Assembly (NCBI GenBank): GCA_021799355.1
Contig: JAJZAQ010000011.1
Span: forward strand, 1-64,000
DNA length: 64,000 nt
Direction: 5' to 3'
DNA from: Pseudomonadota bacterium
Lineage (GTDB): Bacteria > Pseudomonadota > Gammaproteobacteria > Burkholderiales > Burkholderiaceae_C
Numbering within the stretch: the first letter of the stretch is position 1; every line of letters begins with the position of its first letter. Under the pieces are notes generated by a model that worked only from the letters and a program-made list of their open reading frames with translations, ran no database searches and had not been told where the DNA came from. Below, piece by piece: positions 1-9,196 of this stretch. The position numbers were made by a program, and so were the translations under genes.

Positions 1-1
1 C

Positions 2-235
2 GCGGCGGCGCTGCGCGACGCCTGGCTGGCGGTTGCGCCGCGGCGCGGGCTCCCGCTTGCCGCAACGCTGACACAGTGGATCGACGCGGCGCGGCTCCCG
101 CCGCAGCACGCGCTGCGCCACGCCGCCGAGCGACTGGCCGCAGCGCTGTATGCGCCGCATCCCGTGCCGCTGAGTGGCGCAGCGTTTGCCGCGCTGCGCG
201 AGACGGTTGCCGCTGCGCTGCGGCGCTGGCGGTAA
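2..235 (+). CDS. C-terminal fragment of a truncated protein, product unclear
   Basis: Open frame from base 2 to TAA at 233-235 (...ALYAPHPVPLSGAAFAALRETVAAALRRWR*). The start lies outside the window. Loose resemblance to C-termini of TgpA-like proteins only. Confidence 0.4.
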   Translation, partial: AAALRDAWLAVAPRRGLPLAATLTQWIDAARLPPQHALRHAAERLAAALYAPHPVPLSGAAFAALRETVAAALRRWR

Positions 236-288
236 GCGCAAGGCTGGTGCGGCGCCCGCGGCGAAGCCGGACACCAGCGACGCGGCGC

Positions 289-1335
289 TCAATGCCGGTG
301 CCGGTGGTGCAGATCGGGCACGTGCGGGTGGGCGTGGGTCAGCGGCGCGTGCACATGCCAGTGGGTGTGCGGCTCGCGGCCGTCCCACGGGAAATCGTGT
401 TCGTGCTGGTGGTGCGCGTCGTGGCGGTGTGGGTGGCTGTGCGCCATCGCCTCGTGGTGGTGTTCGTGGTCGTGGCGCTCCCGCAGGTGCAGCCACACGC
501 CCAGCGCCATCAGCGCCGCGGCCACCCAAAACGTCCAGCCCGGAGATTGCGGCCACAGCAGCAGCGCGATGACCACGCCGAACAGCGGCGCGGTGGAAAA
601 GTAGGCGCCGGCGCGCGCGGCGCCGAGTTCGCGCAGCGCGACGACGAACAGCGCCAGGCTCAGCCCGTAGCCGGCAAAGCCCACGGCCAGCGCGGCCAGC
701 AGCGGCACCATTGGCGGCAGCGCGGCGCCGCCGGCCAGCGCCAGCGCGGTGTTGCACGCGCCAGCCGCCGCCCCTTTGAGCGCGGCCAGCAGCATCGCAT
801 CGCTGGCCGACACTTTGCGCGTGAGGTTGTTGTCCACCGCCCAGGCCAGGCAAGCCGCGGCGATCAGTCCGGCGCTTGGCGCCAGCACCAGCGCCGCGCC
901 CGGCTGCCAGGCCAGCAGCAAGCCGCCGGCGACGATCGCCACCATGCCCAGCACCAGCCAGCGGTCGGCGTTTTCGCGAAAAACGACCCAGGCGATCAGC
1001 GCGGTGAACACCGCTTCCAGGTTGAGCAGCAGCGCGGCGCTGGCCGCCGGGGTGTGCTGCAGCCCGAACAGCAGCAGCACCGGGCCGGCAACGCCGCCGG
1101 CGGCGATCGCTGCGGCCAGCCACGGCCAGTCGGCGCGCGGCGGCAGCGCCACCGCCGCGCCACCGCGCCAGCGGCGCATCGCCAGCAGGGCGCTGAGCCC
1201 GGCGCCGCTGCCCAGATACAGCAGCCCGGCCAGCAGCAGCGGCGGCATCTGCCCCAGCAGCGCCTTGGCCAGCGGGGTGCTGGCGCCGAACAGCAGCGCA
1301 GCCAGCAGCGCGAGCAGGATGGGACGGCGGGGCAT
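289..1335 (-). CDS. EamA/DMT family transporter with His-rich C-terminal tail
   Basis: About 10 hydrophobic segments with EamA-like repeats (LFGASTPLAKALL; FRENADRWLVLGMVAIVAGGLLLAW), then a tail with 24 His in about 65 residues. Confidence 0.85.
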   Translation of the reverse strand: MPRRPILLALLAALLFGASTPLAKALLGQMPPLLLAGLLYLGSGAGLSALLAMRRWRGGAAVALPPRADWPWLAAAIAAGGVAGPVLLLFGLQHTPAASAALLLNLEAVFTALIAWVVFRENADRWLVLGMVAIVAGGLLLAWQPGAALVLAPSAGLIAAACLAWAVDNNLTRKVSASDAMLLAALKGAAAGACNTALALAGGAALPPMVPLLAALAVGFAGYGLSLALFVVALRELGAARAGAYFSTAPLFGVVIALLLWPQSPGWTFWVAAALMALGVWLHLRERHDHEHHHEAMAHSHPHRHDAHHQHEHDFPWDGREPHTHWHVHAPLTHAHPHVPDLHHRHRH

Positions 1336-1441
1336 TTTCAGTTTCGGCTAAGCAACTTGGCGCGGTCAGGCGGGTCTATGCCAGCGAATGCTGGCAGGCA
1401 TTCGTTGCGATCTTTCCTCAACCGTCATGGAGGTGATTGTC

Positions 1442-1960
1442 ATGCTTCGACGCCAATGGATGTGGGCGGCGGCGCTGGCGGCGGCGTTGCCGGTGGCAGC
1501 TTTTGCCGCGCCGACCTGCGCGCCCACGCAGCCGGTGATGGTGCGTTTCGATGGGCACATGCTACCGATGCAGCAAACCGCCCGGGTGGTGCAGACCGCT
1601 GCCGGTCAGGCGCAGGTGAAAACCTGGACCTGGCGCTCGCCCGGCGGCCACGAGCGGGTGATGATGCAGACCGTCTCCGGCCCCGGCGCGGTGGCGACGG
1701 TGGCGCCGCAGATGGCGCAGGTTCAGGCGCAGTTCGCCGCGCTCGACCGCACGATGGCGCAGCAGTTCGCGCAGTTGCAGCGGGTGATGGCGCAACTGCC
1801 GATGCCCGGTTTTGCGCCGGTGCTGCCGACAGTGGATTTCGCCCCGGCTTGGGTGACGCCGCCCCTGCAGGTGGTGGTGCTGCAGCCTGAGGTCGCGTCG
1901 CCGGCCCGTCCTGCTCCGGCACATCAGCCGGCGCTCGATCCGGCGCTGCCGCACGCTTGA
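1442..1960 (+). CDS. Secreted hypothetical protein
   Basis: RBS GGAGGTG just upstream; signal peptide MLRRQWMWAAALAAALPVAAFAA; followed by a strong terminator. Confidence 0.65.
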   Translation: MLRRQWMWAAALAAALPVAAFAAPTCAPTQPVMVRFDGHMLPMQQTARVVQTAAGQAQVKTWTWRSPGGHERVMMQTVSGPGAVATVAPQMAQVQAQFAALDRTMAQQFAQLQRVMAQLPMPGFAPVLPTVDFAPAWVTPPLQVVVLQPEVASPARPAPAHQPALDPALPHA

Positions 1961-1993
1961 TGCGTCAACGCCATCTGTCGCGTGCAGCCAAGC

Positions 1994-2020
1994 AACCGCG
2001 CCTTACGGCGCGGTTTTTTT
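1994..2020 (+). terminator. Rho-independent terminator
   Basis: AACCGCGCC-TTAC-GGCGCGGTT followed by a T run (2014-2020). Confidence 0.85.
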
Positions 2021-2404
2021 GTCGATGCGCGTCACCCAGTCGGCGCCGTCGCGCTGCTCGACGGTGAAATGCACCTTGTCGCCGACTCGCAGCCCGTCGG
2101 CGAGTTTGGCGTCGGCCAGGCGGTAGTTCATGGTCATCGGCCCCATGCCCAGCGCGGGAATCGGGCCGTGGCGCAGGGTGATTTTGCCGGCCTTGAGGTC
2201 GACGCGGCGCACTTCGCCGTCGGCTTCGGCCGTGTTCGCGGTGGTGCCGGCGGTGCCGGGCGTGCCCTGCATCATCGGCATGTGCTGCGCCATGCCTTCG
2301 GGGGTCGAGTGGTCGTGGTCGGCATGGCTGCCGGCGGCCCAGGCCGGGGCGGTGAGGGCGGCGGCGAGCAGCAGGGTGGTGACGGTCTGGCGGGTCGTAT
2401 TCAT
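2003..2404 (-). CDS. CusF-like periplasmic copper-binding protein
   Basis: Signal peptide, then VRRVDLKAGKITLRHGPIPALGMGPMTMNYRLAD, matching the CusF fold metal-binding pattern. ORF extends upstream to 2488; Met at 2404 chosen. Confidence 0.85.
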   Translation of the reverse strand: MNTTRQTVTTLLLAAALTAPAWAAGSHADHDHSTPEGMAQHMPMMQGTPGTAGTTANTAEADGEVRRVDLKAGKITLRHGPIPALGMGPMTMNYRLADAKLADGLRVGDKVHFTVEQRDGADWVTRIDKKTAP

Positions 2405-2484
2405 TGGTTTCTCCTTGCGGCTGAGTCGGACAGAAAAAAGTCGGTTGCAGCGGGGGCGGCTCTGAGGACGGGTGTCGGCACGGC

Positions 2485-3927
2485 TCAATGGCCGTGGTGC
2501 GCGCCGGGCTTTTGCACCTGTAGGGTCTGCGGTGCGGCGGCGGGCGCGGACGCGCCGCCGGACGGGGCTGACGTTGGTGCCGGGGCATGCGGGTCACGTG
2601 CCGCGGCAGGCGCCAGCGCTGCATCGACCGCGCGCGCCTGCGTGCCGGCGGGCATCGCATACCAGCCGAACGCGTCCAACGTCGCCCAGGCGAGTTGATC
2701 CGGGGTCTGCGCGGCCAGCTCGGGCAGGCGGTCGCGCACCTTGAGCACGCTGAACATGCCGCCCATTTCGATCGCGCCGTAGGGGCCGCGGCCGGTCATC
2801 ATCGGCAGGGTGTTGTCGGGCAGCGGCATGTCCATTTCGGCCATCTCCGCCATGCCGCTCGACCCCATCGCCATGTAATCAGGCAGCAGCTTTTGCAGCG
2901 CCGGGGTGAGGTCGTCCTGCTGCACGCCGATCATCGTCGGCACGCTGTGGCCCATCGCATTCATGGTGTGGTGCGCCTTGTGGCAGTGGAAGGCCCAGTC
3001 GCCCGGGTTGTCGGCGACGAACTCGATCGCGCGCATCTGGCCGACGGCCACGTCCACCGTCACCTCGGGCCAGCGCGCGGTCTTGGGCACCCAGCCGCCG
3101 TCGGTGCCGGCGACTTCGAACACATGGCCGTGCAGGTGGATCGGGTGGTTGGTCATCGTCAGGTTGCCGATGCGGATGCGCACCCGCTCGCCGGTCTGCG
3201 CCACCAGCGGGGCGATGCCGGGAAACGCTCGGCTGTTCCACGTCCACAGGTTGAAGTCCAGCATGGTGTTGACCCTGGGGACACTGGCACCGGGGTCGAT
3301 GTCGTAGGCGTTGATGAGGAAGGCGTAGTCGCGCTGCACGGCCATCTGCCGCGGGTTCTTGGGGTGAACGATGAACAGCCCCATCGCGCCCATCGCCATC
3401 TGCACCATCTCATCGGCGTGCGGGTGGTACATGAAGGTGCCGCTTTTGTTCAGCACGAACTCATAGACGTAGGTCTGACCGGGCTTGATCTGCGGCTGCG
3501 TCAGCCCGCCGACCCCGTCCATGCCGTTGGGCAGCAGGATGCCGTGCCAGTGCACCGTGGTGTGCTCGGGCAGCTTGTTGGTGACGAACAGCCGCACGCG
3601 ATCGCCCTCGACGGCTTCGATGGTCGGCCCGGGGCTGGAGCCGTTGTAGCCCCACAGCCGGGCGACCATGCCGGGGGCGATTTCGCGCTCCACGGGCTCG
3701 GCGACCAAGTGGAATTCCTTGACGCCGTTGTTCATACGAAACGGCAGGCTCCAGCCGTTGAGCGTGACGACGGGGTTGTACGGGCGGCCGCTGCCAGGGT
3801 GCAGCGGCGGTGCGGTGTCGGCGGCGGCGCGATGGTGCGGCTCGGGCGCGACGGCCAGCGCGGCGCGGCTGGCCGCTCCGGCGGCGAGCAGCCCGGCGGC
3901 GGCGAGAAAGTTGCGGCGGGTATTCAT
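2485..3927 (-). CDS. Multicopper oxidase family protein
   Basis: All four copper motifs visible: HWHG, YHPHADE, HPIHLHGH, HCHKAHHTMNAM. Tat/Sec-like N-terminus (NTRRNFLAAAGLL). Confidence 0.92.
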   Translation of the reverse strand: MNTRRNFLAAAGLLAAGAASRAALAVAPEPHHRAAADTAPPLHPGSGRPYNPVVTLNGWSLPFRMNNGVKEFHLVAEPVEREIAPGMVARLWGYNGSSPGPTIEAVEGDRVRLFVTNKLPEHTTVHWHGILLPNGMDGVGGLTQPQIKPGQTYVYEFVLNKSGTFMYHPHADEMVQMAMGAMGLFIVHPKNPRQMAVQRDYAFLINAYDIDPGASVPRVNTMLDFNLWTWNSRAFPGIAPLVAQTGERVRIRIGNLTMTNHPIHLHGHVFEVAGTDGGWVPKTARWPEVTVDVAVGQMRAIEFVADNPGDWAFHCHKAHHTMNAMGHSVPTMIGVQQDDLTPALQKLLPDYMAMGSSGMAEMAEMDMPLPDNTLPMMTGRGPYGAIEMGGMFSVLKVRDRLPELAAQTPDQLAWATLDAFGWYAMPAGTQARAVDAALAPAAARDPHAPAPTSAPSGGASAPAAAPQTLQVQKPGAHHGH

Positions 3928-3942
3928 GGCGAGGTCCAGCAA

Positions 3943-5364
3943 TCAATGCCCGGCTGCGGCGGTGGGCAGCGCGCCAGCGGGCAGGTCGGGGGAAGAAGTC
4001 GTGGCAGAGGGCAGTCCGAGGCGGGCGTCGTCCCACGCCAGTTGCGCGAGCCACGCGTCACGTTGCGCGGCCAGCGCCGCGCGCACGGCTTGCACCTGCG
4101 TCTGCGCGGCGGCGACCAGCTCGAAGGTGCCGATCAGCATGCCGTTGTAGCGAAGCTGGCTCTGGTCGAGCACCGTCTGCGCCAGCGGCAGCAGTTGCGC
4201 ACGCGCGGTCTGCCAGGTCTGCAGCGCCTGCACGCGCCGCGCCTGCGCCTCGCGCAATTGCGACGCAGCGGCGCGCGCGGTGGCGATGGCGCGCGAGCGT
4301 GCGGCCAGCAGCGCGTCGGCAGCGGCGCTGCGGCGCGCGTCGCCGAGGTCGAACAGCGGCAGGGTGATCGCCAGACTCGGCCCCTGCTGCGGCGCGGCGT
4401 CGCTGTAGGTGTTGCGGGTGTAGCCAAGCTCGATGTGCTCGACCGCACTGCTTGCGCGCGTCAGCCCGGCGGACTGCGCAGCCGCTTCCACCTCCGCCTG
4501 CGCCAGCTGCACGTCCAGCCGCTGCTCGAGCGCGGACTGCAGCGGCACCGCGGCGGCGGGCGGGTCGGGCAGACGGTCGGGCAGCTTGAGCTGCGCCGAC
4601 TGCTCGCTGTTCAAGCCGAGTGCGCGCACCAGCGCCTCGCGCGCGGCCAGCGCGGCGAGCTGGTCGCGCTGCTGCGCGACTTGCGCGTCGGTGGCGAACA
4701 GCGCCTGCCGCGCCGCGTCGAGCGCGGTGAAGTTGCCCGCGCTTTGCATGCGCCGTGCCAGTTCGGCGGTGGCCTGCGCCGCGGCGACGGTGTCGGCGTC
4801 GTAAGCGGCGAGCTGCTGCGCCGCCACCGCGCGCACCCAGGCGGTGCGCGCCGCGCTGGCCGCAGCCAGCACGTCGCGGATCAGCGCCAGGCGCACGCGC
4901 TGCTGCTGCGCGGCGTTGAGGTTCTGGCGCGTCGGCAGGGTGAGCCAGTCGAGCAGGCCGAAGGCAATGCCGCGGCTGATTTCCAGCGCGTCGCCCTGGG
5001 TCAGCCGCTCCAGCGTCAGCACCGGGTTGGACGGACGCGCGGCGGCGGTGGCGCGCGCCGAATCGGCCGCGGCCTGCGCCAGCAGCGCCTGCACCGCCGG
5101 GCTGCCGAGCAGCGCGATGCGCACCGCGTCGTCGGCGGAAAGGGGATGGGCGAGCAGCGCGTCGATCTGCTGCTGCGCGGACTGGGCGGCGGCGGGGTCG
5201 CGCCAGAGCTCGACCGGGGCGCCGGCGTGCTGGCGCGCGGCGTCGTCGGCGGCTTGCAGCGTTTGCTGGGTCTGCAGCGGCGCGCAACCGGCAAGCAGGG
5301 CCAGCAACGCCAGCGCGGCAGTCGCCCGGCGGCGCGGCCGCGGGGAAAGTGAAACCGAGGGCAT
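3943..5364 (-). CDS. TolC family outer membrane efflux protein (lipoprotein)
   Basis: Lipobox LLALLAGCAPL; coiled-coil TolC-like repeats; linked to the copper genes. Confidence 0.85.
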   Translation of the reverse strand: MPSVSLSPRPRRRATAALALLALLAGCAPLQTQQTLQAADDAARQHAGAPVELWRDPAAAQSAQQQIDALLAHPLSADDAVRIALLGSPAVQALLAQAAADSARATAAARPSNPVLTLERLTQGDALEISRGIAFGLLDWLTLPTRQNLNAAQQQRVRLALIRDVLAAASAARTAWVRAVAAQQLAAYDADTVAAAQATAELARRMQSAGNFTALDAARQALFATDAQVAQQRDQLAALAAREALVRALGLNSEQSAQLKLPDRLPDPPAAAVPLQSALEQRLDVQLAQAEVEAAAQSAGLTRASSAVEHIELGYTRNTYSDAAPQQGPSLAITLPLFDLGDARRSAAADALLAARSRAIATARAAASQLREAQARRVQALQTWQTARAQLLPLAQTVLDQSQLRYNGMLIGTFELVAAAQTQVQAVRAALAAQRDAWLAQLAWDDARLGLPSATTSSPDLPAGALPTAAAGH

Positions 5365-5518
5365 GCGAATTCCTCACGATCGAATGGCGGTGCCCGATCC
5401 TGCGGATGAGGGGGCGGGCAACGGAGGCCGCGGCGGCGCGCAGCGCGCGCAAAGCCGCGAACGGAGGCGCGCCAAGCAGCGCGCCAGCCGCGCACGAGCG
5501 GCGCGGCCGATCGGGGAA

Positions 5519-5905
5519 TCAGCCTCGGGGTGGGCGACGCTCGGCGCGCGGGTCAGCGTCGAGCCAGTGCGCGCCGGCAGCCAGCGGGCAGGGATGCAGC
5601 ACCGCCGTGCCGGCAGCGAGAAGCAGCGCCGGCGGCTCGGCCAGCGCTAAGTGACAGACCACACAATGCGGGTGCGGGTCGTCGGCGGGGGTGGTGTCGG
5701 CAGCGTGATGCGCCGGGTTGCCGGCGGCGATGCCAGCGTCAGCCCGGTGCATCGGGCAGCCCTCGTCGGCGGTTTTGGCGGCGGCCGGTGCGGCCGCTGT
5801 CACCGCCGCGCAATCGCCGCCGAGCACCATGCTCGCCTGCGCCCAACCGCGCAGCGGCAGCAGCACCAGCAGGGCGATGAGCACGGAACGAAGCAGGCGA
5901 GACAT
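5519..5905 (-). CDS. DUF2946-like small secreted/membrane protein
   Basis: Signal-like N-terminus plus HPHCVVCHLAL near a second hydrophobic segment; context of copper genes. Confidence 0.55.
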   Translation of the reverse strand: MSRLLRSVLIALLVLLPLRGWAQASMVLGGDCAAVTAAAPAAAKTADEGCPMHRADAGIAAGNPAHHAADTTPADDPHPHCVVCHLALAEPPALLLAAGTAVLHPCPLAAGAHWLDADPRAERRPPRG

Positions 5906-6032
5906 GCGACAAAGTGTAGCAGCGATGCGGCCATCGCCCGTCCCCCGGCTGGCGGCGATGTCAGGAGTCTGGCGCTGCAGGCCTGGCGCCTTGCCGCGCC
6001 GAAGCCGCGATTTTTGCTGGAACTTTTGTCCG

Positions 6033-6059
6033 TTAGCACTCTCTACTTGCGAGTGCTAA
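6033..6059 (+). promoter_or_regulatory. CIRCE element (HrcA operator)
   Basis: TTAGCACTC-TCTACTTGC-GAGTGCTAA, an exact match to consensus TTAGCACTC-N9-GAGTGCTAA. Confidence 0.95.
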
Positions 6060-6087
6060 GATGAACACTATATTGGAGGACTTGACG

Positions 6088-6996
6088 ATGACCCAAACCG
6101 CGACAGCCGCGCTTGCCCTGCGCCCGGCGCAGATGGACGGGGCGTTTCCTCTGACCCTGCCCAGCCTGGGCAATCTGGACGCCTACATTTCGGCGGTCAA
6201 CCGCCTGCCGCTGCTCAGCGCCGAGGAGGAAACCCGGTTGGCGCGGCGCTGGCGCGAGCACGGCGACAAGGACGCGGCCGGTAAGCTGGTGCTGTCGCAC
6301 CTGCGGCTGGTGGTGTCCACCGCGCGGCAGTACCTGGGCTACGGCCTACCGCACGCCGACCTGATCCAGGAAGGCAATATCGGGCTGATGAAGGCGGTCA
6401 AGCGCTTCGATCCGGCGCACGGCGTGCGGCTGGTGAGCTACGCGCTGCACTGGATCAAGGCCGAAATCCACGAATACATCCTGCGCAACTGGCGGTTGGT
6501 CAAGGTGGCGACGACCAAGGCGCAGCGCAAGCTGTTTTTCAATCTGCGGTCGATGAAAACCGCCGAAGCCGGGATGAACGACGCGCAGATCGACGCCATG
6601 GCCGACGCGCTGGGGGTCAAGCGCGAGGACGTGATCGAGATGGAAAGCCGCATGGGCGGCGCCGACATCGCGCTGGACCCGACGACCGAGGACGGCGAAG
6701 AGAATTTCGCCCCCATCGCCTACCTGGCCGACACCACGCAGGAGCCGGTGGCCGTGCTCGAAGCGCGCAGCCACGACCGGCTGCAGGTCGAGGGTCTGGA
6801 AAGCGCACTGGAGCAGCTCGATCCGCGCAGCCGAGCCATCGTCGAGCAGCGTTGGCTGCAGGTGAAGGACGACGGCAGCGGCGGCAAGACGCTGCACGAA
6901 CTGGCTGCCGAATACGGTGTGTCCGCCGAGCGCATCCGCCAGATCGAGGTCGCGGCGATGAAAAAAATGCGCAAGACGCTGGCTGCCTTTGCCTGA
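6088..6996 (+). CDS. rpoH: RNA polymerase heat-shock sigma factor RpoH
   Basis: LVLSHLRLVVSTARQYLGYGLPHADLIQEGNIGLMKAVKRFDP and C-terminal region 4 (YGVSAERIRQIEVAAMKKMRK). ATG 6088 chosen because GGAGGA lies at 6075-6080. Confidence 0.95.
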   Translation: MTQTATAALALRPAQMDGAFPLTLPSLGNLDAYISAVNRLPLLSAEEETRLARRWREHGDKDAAGKLVLSHLRLVVSTARQYLGYGLPHADLIQEGNIGLMKAVKRFDPAHGVRLVSYALHWIKAEIHEYILRNWRLVKVATTKAQRKLFFNLRSMKTAEAGMNDAQIDAMADALGVKREDVIEMESRMGGADIALDPTTEDGEENFAPIAYLADTTQEPVAVLEARSHDRLQVEGLESALEQLDPRSRAIVEQRWLQVKDDGSGGKTLHELAAEYGVSAERIRQIEVAAMKKMRKTLAAFA

Positions 6997-7123
6997 TTTC
7001 TAAGTAAGCCTGACCCGGGGCCTGACTCCTCCGTCTCGTTCGCCAGGTTTTTTCCTGATTCGCCGCAGGGCGCGGCTGACGGCGCCCACCCCCGCAGCGG
7101 GCGCCTGCGTCGTGCCGGCGGTT

Positions 7124-9196
7124 TCATGGCCGCCAGCTGCGCACTGCCCGGCGCAGCGCCGTCCATTCGACGCGGCGCTGCCCGTCAGGGCCAGCAGGGG
7201 CGTAGCGCCAGCGTTCCAGCCGCAAGAGCAGATCGGCCGCTGCCTGCGCCGCACGCGGTGGCAGCGTGGCCGGTCGGTGGGCGTCGCGCAGCCGTGCGGC
7301 GAGCTGGCGTGGCGCGGTGCCGGCGGTGCTGTCGATGCCGGCGCGGTGCAGTTTGTGCCGCAGTTGGCCGTACACCCGCTGCCACGCATCGGTGCGGCGG
7401 CGCTCGATGGCCAGCAGGCCGCCGAGGACGGCAGTGGCCGCCAGCAGCGCGCCAATCGCCAGCGCCGCCAGGGTTGCGGCGTCGGGCTGGTGCACGCCGA
7501 GCCGGCGCAGCAGATCGTGCTGCCGCTGGCTGCCGTAATTGAGCACCCACTGGTTCCAGGCGTTGTTCAGCGCGTCCCAGCGGTTGCGCAGCTGCAGCAG
7601 CAAGGCGGTATCGCGCGGCCCCAGCGCAGCCAGGCCGAGCAGCGGTTCGCGCGCGGCCAGCGTGGCGCCGCTGCGGTCCACCCGCGACGGATCGACCGCC
7701 GCGGTGGGATCGGCGCGCACCCAACCCTGCTCGGGCAGCCAGTATTCGGCCCAGGCGTGGGCGTCGCTCTGCCGCACCACCCAGGTGCCATCGACCGGGT
7801 TGTACCGTCCGCCCTGGTAGCCGGTGACGATGCGCGCGGGAATGCCCGCGGCGCGCATGACGACGACGAAAGCCTGTGCATAGTGCTCGCAGAACCCGGC
7901 GCGGCGGTCGAACAAAAACGTATCGACGCCATCGCGCTGCCCGTAAGTGCCGGGATCGAGGGTGTAGCGGAACGGCTGGGTGCGAAACATGTGCAGCAGC
8001 GCCTGCGCGACGAACGCGCCACCCTGACCCGCGGCGCGTGCCTGCGCCGCCAGCTCGCGACCGAGGGCGACGCTGCGCGGGTCATACCCGGCGGGCAGCG
8101 CCTCGTCGGCGCGCAGCGCGGCGTTCATGCGCTGCGGCCCGTAGCGGAACTGCGGCGAGGACTCCACGGTGTAGCGCGCCAGATGATCCAGCGGCCGGCC
8201 GACGACCAGCTGCAGGTCGGGCAGCCATTGCACCAGGTAGCCGTCGATTTTCGGTGCCGCCGCCGGGGCGTCCAGCGCGAAGACGAAGGTCTGCTGCGTT
8301 GGCTGCAGCGTCACGGTGTAGCGCACCGGCGGCGCGGTGAGCTGCAAGTCCGGCGGCGGGGTGGGGCTGGCGCGTTCGCGCTGCCGCGGGTCGGCGCGCC
8401 ACACGCCGTCGTCGAAGCGGCTGAGCACCGGGCCGCGCCAGTACAGCAGACGGTCGGGAGGTCGCGGGCCGTCGAATACCACGCGAAACACCACCGAATC
8501 GTCACGCGCCAGTTGCGCGATCTGCCCCGGCGACATGCTGGACGACAAGCCGCTGACGGCCTGTGTGCTGCTCTGCGGCAGCGCCCACAGCGGCGCGGAA
8601 AAGCGCGGAAACACGACGAACAGCACGACCATCGCCGGGGTGCCCAGCGCCATCATGCGCAGCGCGGTGACGAGCAGCTGCCTGAGCGGCGGGCGACCGG
8701 CGGGCAGATTGGCGTTGATCAGCGCGGCGAGCATCCCCCACGTGGCCAGCAGCATGAGCAGCGCCGTGCCCAGCGACTGGGAAAACAGAAAATTCGCCGC
8801 GATGGTGAAAAAACCGAGGAAAAACAGCACATAGGTGTCGCGCCGGGAGCGTGTTTCCAGCGCCTTGAGGCCAAACAGCACGCACAGCAGCGTCACCCCG
8901 GCGTCGCGCCCGACGACGGTATGAAAGCTCCACAGCGTCAGCGCCAGCGCCCCCAGCAGCACCAGCACCAGCACGGCGCGCCGCGGCAACGGCGCGCCAC
9001 GCCAGGCCAGCAGCGCGCGCCAGCCCAGCAGCGCCAGCACCAGCACGGCGCTCCATGCCGGCAAAGCCGGCAGCAGCGGCAGCATGAGCAGCAGCGCCAC
9101 GCCCAGCAGAAACAGGGTGTCGCGCGCATCGCGCGGCAACTCGCTGGCGCGCCGTATCCAGCGGCCCAGACGGTGAGGCGGGACGACGGCGGTCAC
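7124..9196 (-). CDS. TgpA-like protein: DUF3488 and transglutaminase-like domain
   Basis: N-terminal transmembrane helices, then RAGFCEHYAQAFVVVMRAAGIPARIVTGYQGG and DAHAWAEYW. GTG start overlaps the upstream stop (GTGA). Confidence 0.9.
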   Translation of the reverse strand: MTAVVPPHRLGRWIRRASELPRDARDTLFLLGVALLLMLPLLPALPAWSAVLVLALLGWRALLAWRGAPLPRRAVLVLVLLGALALTLWSFHTVVGRDAGVTLLCVLFGLKALETRSRRDTYVLFFLGFFTIAANFLFSQSLGTALLMLLATWGMLAALINANLPAGRPPLRQLLVTALRMMALGTPAMVVLFVVFPRFSAPLWALPQSSTQAVSGLSSSMSPGQIAQLARDDSVVFRVVFDGPRPPDRLLYWRGPVLSRFDDGVWRADPRQRERASPTPPPDLQLTAPPVRYTVTLQPTQQTFVFALDAPAAAPKIDGYLVQWLPDLQLVVGRPLDHLARYTVESSPQFRYGPQRMNAALRADEALPAGYDPRSVALGRELAAQARAAGQGGAFVAQALLHMFRTQPFRYTLDPGTYGQRDGVDTFLFDRRAGFCEHYAQAFVVVMRAAGIPARIVTGYQGGRYNPVDGTWVVRQSDAHAWAEYWLPEQGWVRADPTAAVDPSRVDRSGATLAAREPLLGLAALGPRDTALLLQLRNRWDALNNAWNQWVLNYGSQRQHDLLRRLGVHQPDAATLAALAIGALLAATAVLGGLLAIERRRTDAWQRVYGQLRHKLHRAGIDSTAGTAPRQLAARLRDAHRPATLPPRAAQAAADLLLRLERWRYAPAGPDGQRRVEWTALRRAVRSWRP

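Noticed and set aside
2587-5352. 921-aa plus-strand ORF
   Set aside because: Antisense to the multicopper oxidase and TolC-like genes; composition is Arg/Gly/His-rich as expected for spurious ORFs in high-GC DNA.
6047-6074. TTGCGA-N16-TATATT promoter for rpoH overlapping CIRCE
   Set aside because: The predicted start would fall after the GGAGGA ribosome-binding site, leaving almost no leader; probably not the real promoter.
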